DNA of 64,000 bases from JAAYXS01 sp964550375 (GCA_964550375.1 CAZJYX010000008.1:62001-126000), one strand, 5' to 3'. Shown: positions 54,872 through 62,855, counted from the stretch's first letter. Notes: generated by a model from the letters alone, not told the origin. A program made the numbers and translations.

Positions 54872-55864
54872 CTACTGCAGCCAGTCGTAGGTCCAGGGCA
54901 GATCGACGCCGCTGCCGGTCCAACGCGAGTTATCAACCTCGCGATCGTTCAGGTCATCGCCCATCTCGACGCCGCCGCCGGGACCTTCCTTGTAGCCCAG
55001 GTCTTTCAGCGTACTGGTCGAGACGTGGCCGTCCAGCCAGAGGACGTTGCCGCGGCCGGAATGGCGGGCATGCAGGGCCGTGCGAACCTGCGGCGACTCG
55101 TCGAAGCCGGCCATCTCGCCGTTGACCGGATCGACGCGCGGCGGATCCAGATTAAACCCCTCGTTGCCGTACGCATTGTCGTTCTCGCTGCCGCGCCCGT
55201 TGTTGACGTACTCGCGGCGCTCGTGGATCGGAAACGAGGCGGCGGTCCCCATGCAGTCGGCCATGGCCACGGTGCGGGCCGGGTAGCGGATGCTGGTGAA
55301 CCGCACTGGCCAGTTCTTGTAGCCCGAGCTCGCATCGCCCGCGACGCGCAGGCGCGAGTTGCCTAGGAAATGGTAGTTCCAGCCGTAGCTGCCGTTGCGC
55401 TCGTCGACCCAGTGCGACACCGACGGACAAACGTACACCGCGTAGGCGTAGTCCTGCTGGTCGCCGGGCTGGCCGAAGATGTCCTGCTCGTTCTTGCAGC
55501 CGCGCGGATCCGCGAAGGGCGGCACGCCCACCGCGGTGCTCATGATCGCCACGGCCGTGGGACGGTACTTGCGCCGGCCGAAGATCATGGCGTAGGGATT
55601 GCAGGAATCGTCGGGAAACTTGGGGAGCCGGCTGGGCATCAGCACGCCCTTGTTCTCACTAACATAGATCATGATGCCGTGCCCGAGGACATGCAGGTTG
55701 GACAGGCAGCGCGTGGCGCGGCCCTTCTGCCGCACGGCGCCGAGCGCCGGCAAGAGGAGGCCGGTCAGCAGCGTGATAATGGCGATTGTTACCAGCAGCT
55801 CGATCAGGGTGAACCCGCGGCGAGTCGCCCCGGCATCGCGATATGGCCTTGATCGGGTAACCAC
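54872..55864 (-). CDS. Large prepilin-like protein (type II/IV pseudopilin, H-X9-DG type)
   Basis: 330 residues from GTG 55864. The leader ends with RRGFTLIELLVTIAIITLL, the prepilin peptidase site (G|FTLIE) and hydrophobic helix. The long soluble domain ends with HARHSGRGNVLWLDGHV, the H-X9-DG signature seen in the many pseudopilin-like proteins of planctomycetes. It would be processed and assembled by machinery such as GspE/GspF/PilM in this window. The start lies 6 nt after a TATAGT box, so the mRNA may be leaderless; no Shine-Dalgarno sequence is present. Confidence 0.9.
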   Translation of the reverse strand: MVTRSRPYRDAGATRRGFTLIELLVTIAIITLLTGLLLPALGAVRQKGRATRCLSNLHVLGHGIMIYVSENKGVLMPSRLPKFPDDSCNPYAMIFGRRKYRPTAVAIMSTAVGVPPFADPRGCKNEQDIFGQPGDQQDYAYAVYVCPSVSHWVDERNGSYGWNYHFLGNSRLRVAGDASSGYKNWPVRFTSIRYPARTVAMADCMGTAASFPIHERREYVNNGRGSENDNAYGNEGFNLDPPRVDPVNGEMAGFDESPQVRTALHARHSGRGNVLWLDGHVSTSTLKDLGYKEGPGGGVEMGDDLNDREVDNSRWTGSGVDLPWTYDWLQ

Positions 55865-55870
55865 ATCAAA

Positions 55871-55900
55871 ACTATAGCACGCTCGCCGGGAGCTGCCCAA
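55871..55900 (-). promoter_or_regulatory. Promoter of the prepilin gene, probable leaderless mRNA
   Basis: Minus strand TTGGGC (55900-55895), 18-nt spacer and TATAGT (55876-55871), then 6 nt to the GTG start codon. Confidence 0.45.
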
Positions 55901-56080
55901 GGGTGTCTCCGAGGCACCGCATGCCGGCCGGCGGAATCGCCGGGCGACGAAGAACCCCGGCGGCCACCGGCGCCGCACCGGCCGGCACGCCCTATAATGG
56001 CGGCGACGGCTGTTCGCCCGGGTCGGTGCGGCCCCGTTGGCGCGTGCCTGGTGGCCGCTCGAAGCGCTGGAGTGCTTACG

Positions 56081-56965
56081 ATGCTGAAACGACCGATTTC
56101 GCTGTGTGGTTTGCTGCTCGGTCTTAGCGCGCTCATCACCGGCTGTGACGCTAATCCGTTCTGGTTGGCGCTGAGTATCACGCCGACATCGCTGCCCAAC
56201 GCGGTTGAGGGCAGGATGTACGTGCAGGAGCTGGACAGCACCGGCCTCAGCCCGGAAACCTGGCGCGTGACCGACGGGGCACTGCCGCCGGGGATGGTCC
56301 CGAATCGGACGACCGGGACAATCAGCGGCGTGCCGACGGCGGCGGGCACGTACAACTTCACGATCTCGGTCGAGGACGGCTCGTCGCCGCCGCGGACGGG
56401 CCAGCGCGCCTACACGCTGACGGTGCTGCCCATGCTGCAGCTCAGCAGCACGGTGGACCCGGCGCGCCTGAACATGCCGTACAGCTTCACGCTGGGGCTG
56501 TCCGGCGGCGTGCCGCCCTTTATATTCTCGGCAACGGGGCTGCCGGACGGCCTGACGCTTGACCCGGCCACGGGAGCCATCACCGGCACGCCGACCATGG
56601 CGAACCTGGGTGCGGAAGTGCAGATCACGGTCGTGGACAGCGGCGATCCAGTGCAGACTGACAGCATGACTATCACGCTGCGGGTTCAGCCGCGCGGCGT
56701 GGCCATCCAGACGACGACGTTGCCAAACGCCCAAGTGGGCGTGGAGTACCTGGAGCAGATCGTGGCAATCCTGGGTCTGCGGCCGTATGAGTGGGCGATA
56801 ACAAGCGGGGCGCTGCCGGGCGGATTTACGCTGCAGAGTGCGACGGGTGTGGTCTGGGGGACGCCGACGCAAGCGGGGACCTTCGCGTTCACGGCCCAGG
56901 TTACCGACGGCGACGACCCGGCCTCAACTGACAGTGTGGAGCTTGTGATTACGGTGGTCCCGTAG
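56081..56965 (+). CDS. Lipoprotein with three putative Ig-like (He_PIG) domains
   Basis: 294 residues from ATG 56081. The signal ISLCGLLLGLSALITGC ends in a lipobox. Three repeats of about 90 residues each contain the He_PIG pattern: GALPPGMVPNRTTGTISGVP, GLPDGLTLDPATGAITGTP and GALPGGFTLQSATGVVWGTP, each followed by a T-F-x-F-T/V strand. These cadherin-like Ig folds usually mediate adhesion or act as spacers in surface proteins. There is no catalytic domain. Divergent from the prepilin gene. Confidence 0.88.
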   Translation: MLKRPISLCGLLLGLSALITGCDANPFWLALSITPTSLPNAVEGRMYVQELDSTGLSPETWRVTDGALPPGMVPNRTTGTISGVPTAAGTYNFTISVEDGSSPPRTGQRAYTLTVLPMLQLSSTVDPARLNMPYSFTLGLSGGVPPFIFSATGLPDGLTLDPATGAITGTPTMANLGAEVQITVVDSGDPVQTDSMTITLRVQPRGVAIQTTTLPNAQVGVEYLEQIVAILGLRPYEWAITSGALPGGFTLQSATGVVWGTPTQAGTFAFTAQVTDGDDPASTDSVELVITVVP

Positions 56966-57101
56966 CAGAGGGTACCGGTGGGCGCGGACGGGGTTGAGTT
57001 CCTTGCGCGCAGCCGTTGCACGTGCTGCTTGACGTTCAAGCGCGTGTTGATGAGCGTTGTGGGATGTCGCGGATGCCGGCATGAGCCCGGGGAGAGTTCT
57101 T

Positions 57102-58364
57102 ATGCGACCAATGGTATGTGTCGTTGCGCTGTCACTGTCACTGGCCCTGGTTGGTTGTGATCGGGGACCGCGCGACGGGGCAGCGCATTTCGAGCTTGGC
57201 AAGCCGGCCCCGCCGCTGAGTGTTGAGAAGATCGTGCAGCCGGCCGAAGGGACCAATGCAACGTGGCGGGCCCTGCGGGGCAAGGTGGTCGTGTTGGAGT
57301 TCTGGGCCACCTGGTGCGGCCCGTGTGTCGCCGCCATTTCCCATTTGAACGAGTTGGCGGACACGTTCAAGGACCGTCCGGTCCAGTTCATCGCCGTGAC
57401 GGACGAGCCGGAGGCCTTGGTGCGGCAATTCCTTACGCGCAAGCCCATGCGGGCCTGGGTTGCGCTCGACACGGATCGGTCGATGTTCCAGGCCTATGGC
57501 GTCGAGGGGATCCCCAGGACGATCGTCGTGGACGGCCGAGGCGTCGTGGTTGCGGATACACACCCCACGATGCTCAACGCGGAGGCGCTGGAGAACGTCC
57601 TGGCGGGCCGGCCGGCGGGGCTGCCGGTGATGACCCCAACATCGAAGTCCTTTCCGGCTACGAGTTCAGCCGACGACGATAGCACCCCGGCTTTGGTGGA
57701 GGTCGTGATTCGCAAGGGCACCGATGCCGCCGGATCCGTGGTGGGTTTCAACGAGACGGGCGCCGAATTCCGAGGATGCCCATTACGATGGATAATCGAG
57801 AGCGCCTACGATTGTAAGTCTCATCAGATTGTGTTGCCCGACGAGCTGCGCAGCGCGCGTTTCGACGTTAAGGCCAAGGCCACCGGCGGATTCGAGGCGG
57901 CGCGCCCGCTGCTGCAATCGGCCCTCACGTCGGCCCTCGGGCTCACGCTGCGGCGTGAGACCCGCCAACTGGATGGCTACCGCCTCCTGGTCCCCGCCGA
58001 CGGAACCCACAAGCTCGTCCCTTCGGCAATGGACGTCGGCAGCCATAGCGGAGGCGGAACCGACGCGGCCGGCATGATGAACTACACCATGGCCAACCAG
58101 ACGGTCGGCGCGCTTTGCGAGATGTTCGGCCACCGCCTGGGTTGTCCGGTACGCGACGAGACGAATCTCGAGGGCCGGTTCGATGTCCTCCTCGAATGGA
58201 AGCAGGGGGACAACGCGGACTTCATCCGGGCGGTCCGCGAGCAACTCGGCCTCGAGCTACAGCCCGCGCAACAGAGCGTCGATATGCTGATCTTCGAGTC
58301 GGCGGACGTGCCGCCGGCTGCCCCGGCGCCTGCAACCGAAACCGCTCCCGACGCGCCGGACTAG
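57102..58364 (+). CDS. TlpA-like thioredoxin fused to a DUF3738-type domain, lipoprotein
   Basis: 420 residues from ATG 57102, with GGGGAGAG 5 nt upstream. The signal VCVVALSLSLALVGC ends in a lipobox. Residues 30-185 form a TlpA/ResA thioredoxin domain with Cys72 and Cys75 (FWATWCGPCVAAIS) and the cis-Pro loop GIPRTIVV. Residues 200-405 match the TIGR03435/DUF3738 pattern (LRWIIESAYDCK, ARFDVKAKA, GRFDVLLEWKQ, REQLGLELQPA). That domain is common in Acidobacteria and is of unknown function. The fusion suggests an extracytoplasmic disulfide reductase linked to a signalling or binding module. Confidence 0.88.
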   Translation: MRPMVCVVALSLSLALVGCDRGPRDGAAHFELGKPAPPLSVEKIVQPAEGTNATWRALRGKVVVLEFWATWCGPCVAAISHLNELADTFKDRPVQFIAVTDEPEALVRQFLTRKPMRAWVALDTDRSMFQAYGVEGIPRTIVVDGRGVVVADTHPTMLNAEALENVLAGRPAGLPVMTPTSKSFPATSSADDDSTPALVEVVIRKGTDAAGSVVGFNETGAEFRGCPLRWIIESAYDCKSHQIVLPDELRSARFDVKAKATGGFEAARPLLQSALTSALGLTLRRETRQLDGYRLLVPADGTHKLVPSAMDVGSHSGGGTDAAGMMNYTMANQTVGALCEMFGHRLGCPVRDETNLEGRFDVLLEWKQGDNADFIRAVREQLGLELQPAQQSVDMLIFESADVPPAAPAPATETAPDAPD

Positions 58365-58489
58365 CCCGCAACCTCCACGCGTCATGGCATAGCCGATCGG
58401 AGCCGAGGCGCCGGTGGCTTCGGTGGGCAGGCTCACCACTTGACGGCAGCGCGCGGGCCATTGGGGCAACGCTGCGCCGTGGCGGCGCA

Positions 58490-58525
58490 GAAAGACGGGA
58501 AGGCCGCGGAGAGCAGCCTTCCCGT
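58490..58525 (-). terminator. Intrinsic terminator of the RRM gene
   Basis: On the minus strand ACGGGAAGGC (58525-58516) pairs perfectly with GCCTTCCCGT (58504-58495) around an 11-nt loop, followed by CTTTCT. The same stem could also end the convergent TlpA-like gene. Confidence 0.75.
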
Positions 58526-58548
58526 TGGTTATTGGCTTCGGAGAGCCG

Positions 58549-58854
58549 TTAGCGACCGCGGCCGTAACCGCCGCCGCCCCCGCCGTAACCGCCGCCGCTG
58601 CGCGGCGCGCGCGGCTTGGATTCGTTGACCGTCAGAGGTCGCCCACCGTGGTCTTTTCCGTTCAGCGCGGTGATGGCGGCCTGCGCCTCCGCGTCGGAGC
58701 CCATCTCGACAAACCCAAACCCCTTGCTCTGGCCCGTCGAGCGGTCTTCAATGACCTGCGCGCTCTCCACGGTGCCATGCTGAGTGAAGAGCTGTTCGAG
58801 ATCAGAACTGCTCACGCCGTAGCCCAAATTCCCAACATACAGTTTCCTACCCAT
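58549..58854 (-). CDS. RRM-type RNA-binding protein with Gly-rich tail
   Basis: 101 residues from ATG 58854, with AGGAG 7 nt upstream. A single RRM: RNP2 KLYVGNLGYG at 4-13 and RNP1 KGFGFVEM at about 45-52. The tail is repeated Gly-Gly-Tyr (SGGGYGGGGGGYGRGR). The design is the same as bacterial and cyanobacterial Rbp proteins, which bind mRNA and are often cold-induced. A probable long leader (about 160 nt) with an inverted repeat fits regulation at the RNA level. Confidence 0.93.
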   Translation of the reverse strand: MGRKLYVGNLGYGVSSSDLEQLFTQHGTVESAQVIEDRSTGQSKGFGFVEMGSDAEAQAAITALNGKDHGGRPLTVNESKPRAPRSGGGYGGGGGGYGRGR

Positions 58855-59205
58855 CGTATTTCTCCTATCGATGGAACATGCAACCCAATATTTTACTTTC
58901 AGGGTCTTGCTTGAAAGTGACCGTGGTTCCGGCCAAGAAGGAGGGAGTACGATCCAGGCGGTAAACTGCGGGACTTGCGGCAACAGCGCCGTGTCTCGGC
59001 CTCGTTCGTCAATCCTACCACCAATATTGTACCACGGATCGCCGGAAAGTACAGGGGCTATTCTGTGGCAGCCGTTTTTTCCGGCGGTTGCTGGTTCGCG
59101 GCTGCACTCGCCGAATCAGTTGGGGTACGGCCTGTGGGCGCCAGTAGGCGGCAATTGCCGGCCCGGGTGGCGGGGATGTGCCTGAGCTTCCAGGCCCGGC
59201 ACCCA
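58855..59205. other. Intergenic region: probable leader and promoter of the RRM gene
   Basis: 351 bp. On the minus strand an extended -10 box TGGTACAAT lies near 59030, about 165 nt upstream of the RRM start. Between them an inverted repeat ACTTTCA (58895-58901)/TGAAAGT (58912-58918) with 10-nt spacing could form a leader hairpin or an operator. The rest, up to the end of the radical SAM gene, shows nothing recognisable. Confidence 0.45.
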
Positions 59206-60666
59206 TCATGCATCCGCCATGGTCGCTGGAGAGTTCAGCGCCGCGCCGTGCAGGACACGCGACAATCGCGAGGGGAGGTCGGGGCATCCCTCGTCAGCGG
59301 CCAGATGTCGCGCGGCCAGGAAGTCCCAGCAGTTCCTCTGACTCTGGCGCAGGTTCTTGCGATAAGACAGACTGGCGACTAGCGCGATCAGCGGTTTGCG
59401 CCGATGCCACAGGCTGCCCCAGACCCGGCGGAGGATGTTGCGCAGCGAGTAGAACGTTCCGTCGCAGGTCTCCATCTCGCGAAGCAGTTGGGCGTGCGAG
59501 AACCGGCGGTAGCGGGCCACGGGAAACGTCAGCGTGTAGTAGCGCCAATCCTGTGGAAACGCGCCCGCGGCGATGCGGCCTTGTGCCGCGAAGTCGTCCC
59601 ATAGCCTGGTGCCGGGCAGCGGGGTGAGGAACAGGCTGTTGAGAATGTCGATGCCGTAGTGTCTCGCTGCCTCTGCAATCCGGCGACCGACGCCGGGTTC
59701 GTCGCTGTCCAAGCCCATGATGAACGAGCCGACGACGAGGATCTTGTGCTGTTGGATACGACGCACGGACGTCGCCAGGTCGCGGCCATTGAGCAGGTTG
59801 AACTTCTTGCCGACCTCCTTCAAGCCGGCCAGAGTGGGCGACTCGAAGCCGATGAACACGCCGGCGCAGCCGGCGCGGGCGGCGAGCGCGAGCAGCTCAT
59901 CGTCGTCGGCCATGTTGATAGTCACCTGGGCGATCCAGCGTTTGTTCAGCCTGGCCCGGATCATGGCGCGAAAGAGCTCCTTCGTGCGGGCAATGTGTCT
60001 CTGGCTGGTGCCGATCAGATTGTCGTCGACCACGAGGACCAGCTTCTCGCGAATCAGGGCGAATTCGCGGACCACGTCGGCAATGGGCCGTTGACGGTAG
60101 CGAAACCCGTTGAACGCGGTCACGCTGCAGAAGCTGCAATTGAGTGGGCAGCCGCGCGTGGTCTGGATGGAGCCGCAGGCGTAATCGCCGCTGAGCAGGT
60201 CATGGCGGGCGGGCGGCATCGCGTCCATCGGCGCATGGGTGCCGGCGTAGCGGGGCTGCAACGTGCCCTGCCGCGCGTCAGCGAGGACCTGGGGCCAAAC
60301 AAGCTCGGCCTCGCCCGTCACGACTGAGTCGACGTGGACCGTAGCCTCCTCCGGACACATCGTGGCGTGGATGCCGCCCATGACGACCGGCACACCTCGC
60401 CCGCGAAACTCGCCGGCGAGCTCGTACGCACGGTTGGCCTGCGAGGTAAAGGCGGTCACGCCGACGAGGTCGGGGCACGGCAGCTTGTCGTAGTCAGGCG
60501 TGCGGATGTTTTCGTCGAAGATCGTTATCTGCCAATCGCGGGGGGTCAGTGCCGCGAGGGTGAGCAGACCCAATGGCTTCCAGACCCGATAGCGGTTCCA
60601 GCGACTGCGTTTGAGGTCCGTCAGGCCGACGAGCGGGTTGCGCGGGTTGATGAGATACAAGCGAAT
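59206..60666 (-). CDS. B12-binding radical SAM protein (DUF4070-like C-terminus)
   Basis: 486 residues if it starts at ATT 60666 (I/M-R-L-Y-L-I-N-P), where AAAGGA is 8 nt upstream; TTG 60660 is the alternative but has 14-nt spacing. An N-terminal cobalamin-binding-like domain (about 1-150) contains PDLVGVTAFTSQ and VPVVMGGIHATM. The radical SAM core has the three Cys in TTRGCPLNCSFCSV. The C-terminal region with SLFLTPLPGTRLWDDF and DWRYYTLTFPV matches the DUF4070 type. Class B radical SAM proteins of this sort methylate or rearrange unreactive carbons (hopanoid, bacteriochlorophyll and lipid enzymes). The substrate here is unknown. Confidence 0.85.
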   Translation of the reverse strand: MRLYLINPRNPLVGLTDLKRSRWNRYRVWKPLGLLTLAALTPRDWQITIFDENIRTPDYDKLPCPDLVGVTAFTSQANRAYELAGEFRGRGVPVVMGGIHATMCPEEATVHVDSVVTGEAELVWPQVLADARQGTLQPRYAGTHAPMDAMPPARHDLLSGDYACGSIQTTRGCPLNCSFCSVTAFNGFRYRQRPIADVVREFALIREKLVLVVDDNLIGTSQRHIARTKELFRAMIRARLNKRWIAQVTINMADDDELLALAARAGCAGVFIGFESPTLAGLKEVGKKFNLLNGRDLATSVRRIQQHKILVVGSFIMGLDSDEPGVGRRIAEAARHYGIDILNSLFLTPLPGTRLWDDFAAQGRIAAGAFPQDWRYYTLTFPVARYRRFSHAQLLREMETCDGTFYSLRNILRRVWGSLWHRRKPLIALVASLSYRKNLRQSQRNCWDFLAARHLAADEGCPDLPSRLSRVLHGAALNSPATMADA

Positions 60667-60898
60667 GGTAGTAGTCCTTTCAGGATTGGCGGGTTCGGAC
60701 CGGACTGCGCAGCACGTTCAATGCTGCCTGCCCGGCTCTGCCGCCGGGACTATGCGCGCGGCAGCAAACGCCGGCGCAGGGCACGGGACGTTCCGTGTCC
60801 AGTCTTCTGCACGCATCGTGCGGGCGGGAGTGGCCGATTGGTTCCGTCCTCGATTTCGTGTTGTATTGATCAACAGTCTGCGCGATATCGCGCGTGAG

Positions 60899-61192
60899 TC
60901 ACACCGTTCGTTCTTCGCGAGGCTCGTTGCGGCGCAGCTTGAGCCGCGCGCGCCGGCTGCTATCCCGCGCATCTAACGTCATGTCCGCCATGGCCTGCGC
61001 TACAGCCTCATCCAGTAGCAACACTGTCCGGCCGTCGTGGCTGAACGCGGTATCGCCAGGAGATTCGTGATCCAGGCGCAGCGTCCAGCCGCCCTCCCGA
61101 CGCGTAAATCGCAGCGCCATCCCGTCCGCAGCGCCCTTGCGTGTCAGGCTGCGGGACAACCGTTCCAGTGCGGGCTTCGTCACGGCCAGCAT
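60899..61192 (-). CDS. HesB/IscA-like fold protein without cysteines
   Basis: 97 residues. The pattern VTKPALERLSRSL, then GMALRFTRREGGWTLRLD, PGDTAFSHDGRTVLLLDEAV and MTLDARDS follows the A-type Fe-S carrier (IscA/HesB) layout: Val-Thr-x-x-Ala start, G-L-R strand, gly turn, D-G-V-x-V and T-L-D-Y/A-x-D-S. All three cluster cysteines are absent, and no Cys occurs in the protein. It therefore cannot carry an Fe-S cluster in the usual manner. The C-terminus is basic. It may be a structural paralogue with another ligand. Confidence 0.65.
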   Translation of the reverse strand: MLAVTKPALERLSRSLTRKGAADGMALRFTRREGGWTLRLDHESPGDTAFSHDGRTVLLLDEAVAQAMADMTLDARDSSRRARLKLRRNEPREERTV

Positions 61193-61334
61193 GCGTCACC
61201 ATCCTTTCGCTTACCGGCGTCGGTAGCGGCGCGGCGGGCGCCCCGAACAGGGCGCGCCGTCGCCGGCCGCATCCGCCTGCCTCCGAACCCTCCAAAGAGC
61301 ACGCGTTCGAAATTCGTGCGGCCCGTCATCCGGC

Positions 61335-61793
61335 TCAGGCGTTCCGCGCACGTTCGCGGAGACTTGCCGAGGCCACGGTCGCTGCGGCCGACGCGGCCGG
61401 CGACCTTGCGCCGGGTTTGACGACCAACGTGGCACCGAGCGCGCGGCAGTCACGCGCGAAATCACCATCGGTGCGCGGTGTAATCAGCAGGACCGGCGTG
61501 CCGGCCGTGCGCACGTCGCGTCTCAGGAGCGTCAGAAGGTGGCGCACGTCGAGGCGACCCACGTCGTCGTCGGTGAGGATCAGATCCGGCGGATCGCCGT
61601 GCGCCAGGATCAAGGCGTCAACCCCGTCGTCAGTCGTAATGACAGTGAAGCCGGCCTTGCGCAGTTGGCGGCACGCCCACAGGCGGACATGCTCACTCTG
61701 CCCAACGGCCAACACGCGTGCAGCGTACCTGCGGCTGCGTGCGGAACGCCGGGGGAAATCCGACGCGCTACTATGCCTGTTTTGTCTCACCAT
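61335..61793 (-). CDS. Degenerate response-regulator receiver protein
   Basis: 152 residues from ATG 61793, with AAGGA 5 nt upstream; the frame opens 34 codons earlier. After a basic N-terminus the receiver fold begins at RVLAVGQSEHVRLWACRQL, where the acidic pair after strand 1 is missing (Q-S-E). The phospho-acceptor region LILTDDDVGRL keeps an Asp, with Thr in VLLIT and Lys in VVKPG. It may bind or sense without normal Mg-dependent phosphorylation. It overlaps the upstream small gene by 23 bp, so it is the last gene of the DUF2294 operon. Confidence 0.8.
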   Translation of the reverse strand: MVRQNRHSSASDFPRRSARSRRYAARVLAVGQSEHVRLWACRQLRKAGFTVITTDDGVDALILAHGDPPDLILTDDDVGRLDVRHLLTLLRRDVRTAGTPVLLITPRTDGDFARDCRALGATLVVKPGARSPAASAAATVASASLRERARNA

Positions 61794-62094
61794 CACTATC
61801 CTTGTCGCCTGCACCTGTAGTCGCAGGTTGCAGCTGCGCATTGCCCGGCGGAGCCAAAGCCTCCTCGAGCACCAGGCACAACGCGATTCGCTCACGGCGC
61901 GCCAGTTCGGCCAGCAGGTCCATCGTGGGGATGGTGTGCAGATCCGCGGCCACCACGCGGTGCGTCCGCCGGATCTCCCGGTTCATGCCCGTCTCGCGTT
62001 CGGTCGGGGCGTTGCCCTGACGGCCGGCGCCGGTGCGCCGGGCACATTGGGGCCGTCCGGGTTGTGCCTCATTCCTCTTCTGCATGTCGGTCAT
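61771..62094 (-). CDS. Unknown small protein in the DUF2294 operon
   Basis: 107 residues from ATG 62094; a second ATG at 62085 is possible. It overlaps the DUF2294 gene by 26 bp upstream and the degenerate receiver by 23 bp downstream, so all three are translationally linked. The N-terminus is basic and Gln/Arg-rich. The middle RRTHRVVAADLHTIPTMDLL-AELARRERIALCLVLEEAL is a likely helical pair (split here by a hyphen at the helix break). The C-terminus is acidic. I recognise no family. Confidence 0.6.
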   Translation of the reverse strand: MTDMQKRNEAQPGRPQCARRTGAGRQGNAPTERETGMNREIRRTHRVVAADLHTIPTMDLLAELARRERIALCLVLEEALAPPGNAQLQPATTGAGDKDSDGETKQA

Positions 62095-62488
62095 TGCTCC
62101 AGACGTCCGTCGCGACCGTGTCCGCGAGCAGGAACACTTGCACCACCGTTCCGCTGGCAAACGCCATGACGGTAGTGCCCGTCGTCGGCTCGATCTCCGC
62201 CGCTGCCTCGCGCACCTTCACACCAATGATCCGCTCGATTTCATCCCGAAGTGTGCCGAAGGCGCTGGTGAAGAGCTGGCGGTGGAACTCCTGCACCTTG
62301 GCAGCGCCGTTCGCACTGCGGGCCAATGTCTTCTCGGCCTCCGACAAAGCGCCGTGCAGAGTGATGACTAGTGCGCCGTCGCTCAGCACCACCGTCACCG
62401 ACTTGGGCCGATGGCCGGTGCGCTCCTGCTCGAACGCCTTGGCGACCTGGGCGATCTGCTGCGCTATGCCCGCTTCGGGCCTGTTCAA
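62069..62488 (-). CDS. DUF2294 / MpsC-family protein
   Basis: 139 residues from TTG 62488, with AAGGA 9 nt upstream. Family pattern: an N-terminal helix IAQQIAQVAKAFEQERTGHRPKS, the strands VTVVLSDGALVITLHGALSEAEKTLA, a long helix and VKVREAAAEIEPTTGTTVMAF near the end. PF10057 is named MpsC from an Na-linked membrane-potential system; the biochemical role is unknown. It is first in an operon with an unknown small gene and a degenerate receiver, and divergent from a second DUF2294 gene across a 367-bp gap. Confidence 0.82.
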   Translation of the reverse strand: MNRPEAGIAQQIAQVAKAFEQERTGHRPKSVTVVLSDGALVITLHGALSEAEKTLARSANGAAKVQEFHRQLFTSAFGTLRDEIERIIGVKVREAAAEIEPTTGTTVMAFASGTVVQVFLLADTVATDVWSNDRHAEEE

Positions 62489-62536
62489 TGCAATCCGTCC
62501 TTGGCGGCCGCAACCGTCCTAGAAACCGACGGCACG

Positions 62537-62591
62537 AAAAAAAAGAAGCCGACGTAGCCAAGCACGCAGAGGTGCTCGACCACATCGGCTT
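62537..62591 (-). terminator. Very strong intrinsic terminator
   Basis: Minus strand: arms 62591-62572 and 62565-62546 pair over 20 bp with only four G-U wobbles and a 6-nt loop, followed by C and eight T (62544-62537). The first arm begins within the TAA of the short ORF. It lies 48 bp before the DUF2294 start codon. Confidence 0.9.
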
Positions 62592-62703
62592 ACTCGTTAA
62601 CGGGCCCCCCGGGTCTGCCCGGGTTGCCCTCTAAATCGTCAACCGACTCATCCGCGTCAAACAGCGCACGAAACCTGTCGGCCAGGTTCACACCCACCGA
62701 CAC
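62590..62703 (-). CDS. Candidate 37-residue small protein between DUF2294 genes
   Basis: The frame runs from GTG 62703 (in-frame GTGs also at 62697 and 62691) to TAA 62592-62590. The product is acidic: it begins SVGVNLADRFRALFDADESV and ends PGGPVNE. The first GTG is only 4 nt after a consensus TATAAT, so a leaderless start at one of the three GTGs is likely. A dedicated promoter and a terminator that starts at the stop codon delimit it exactly. It could alternatively be a non-coding RNA. No homologue is recognised. Confidence 0.5.
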   Translation of the reverse strand: MSVGVNLADRFRALFDADESVDDLEGNPGRPGGPVNE

Positions 62704-62707
62704 TAAT

Positions 62708-62735
62708 ATTATAATACCGTATTGTCAGTGGATAA
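62708..62735 (-). promoter_or_regulatory. Sigma70-like promoter of the short ORF unit
   Basis: Minus strand TTATCC (62735-62730), 16-nt spacer and TATAAT (62713-62708). The 12-mer GGTATTATAATA is identical to that in the promoter at 23339-23366. Confidence 0.6.
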
Positions 62736-62855
62736 GCAAGCGGAGTTCCGGCAGTTGACGCTTTCTCGCACATCGGCCGGAGGCTGGATGTGCGCATGCG
62801 CACGGTCTCTGAGGTGCGGTTACCAAACAGCACACCTGGCAAGACGGAGGCCAAG

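Larger units (their letters stand above)
62489..62855. other. Gap between divergent DUF2294 genes
   Basis: 367 bp. It contains a complete minus-strand unit (promoter 62708-62735, short ORF 62590-62703, terminator 62537-62591). The remaining 120 bp at the right presumably carry the promoter of the plus-strand DUF2294 gene. Confidence 0.6.
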
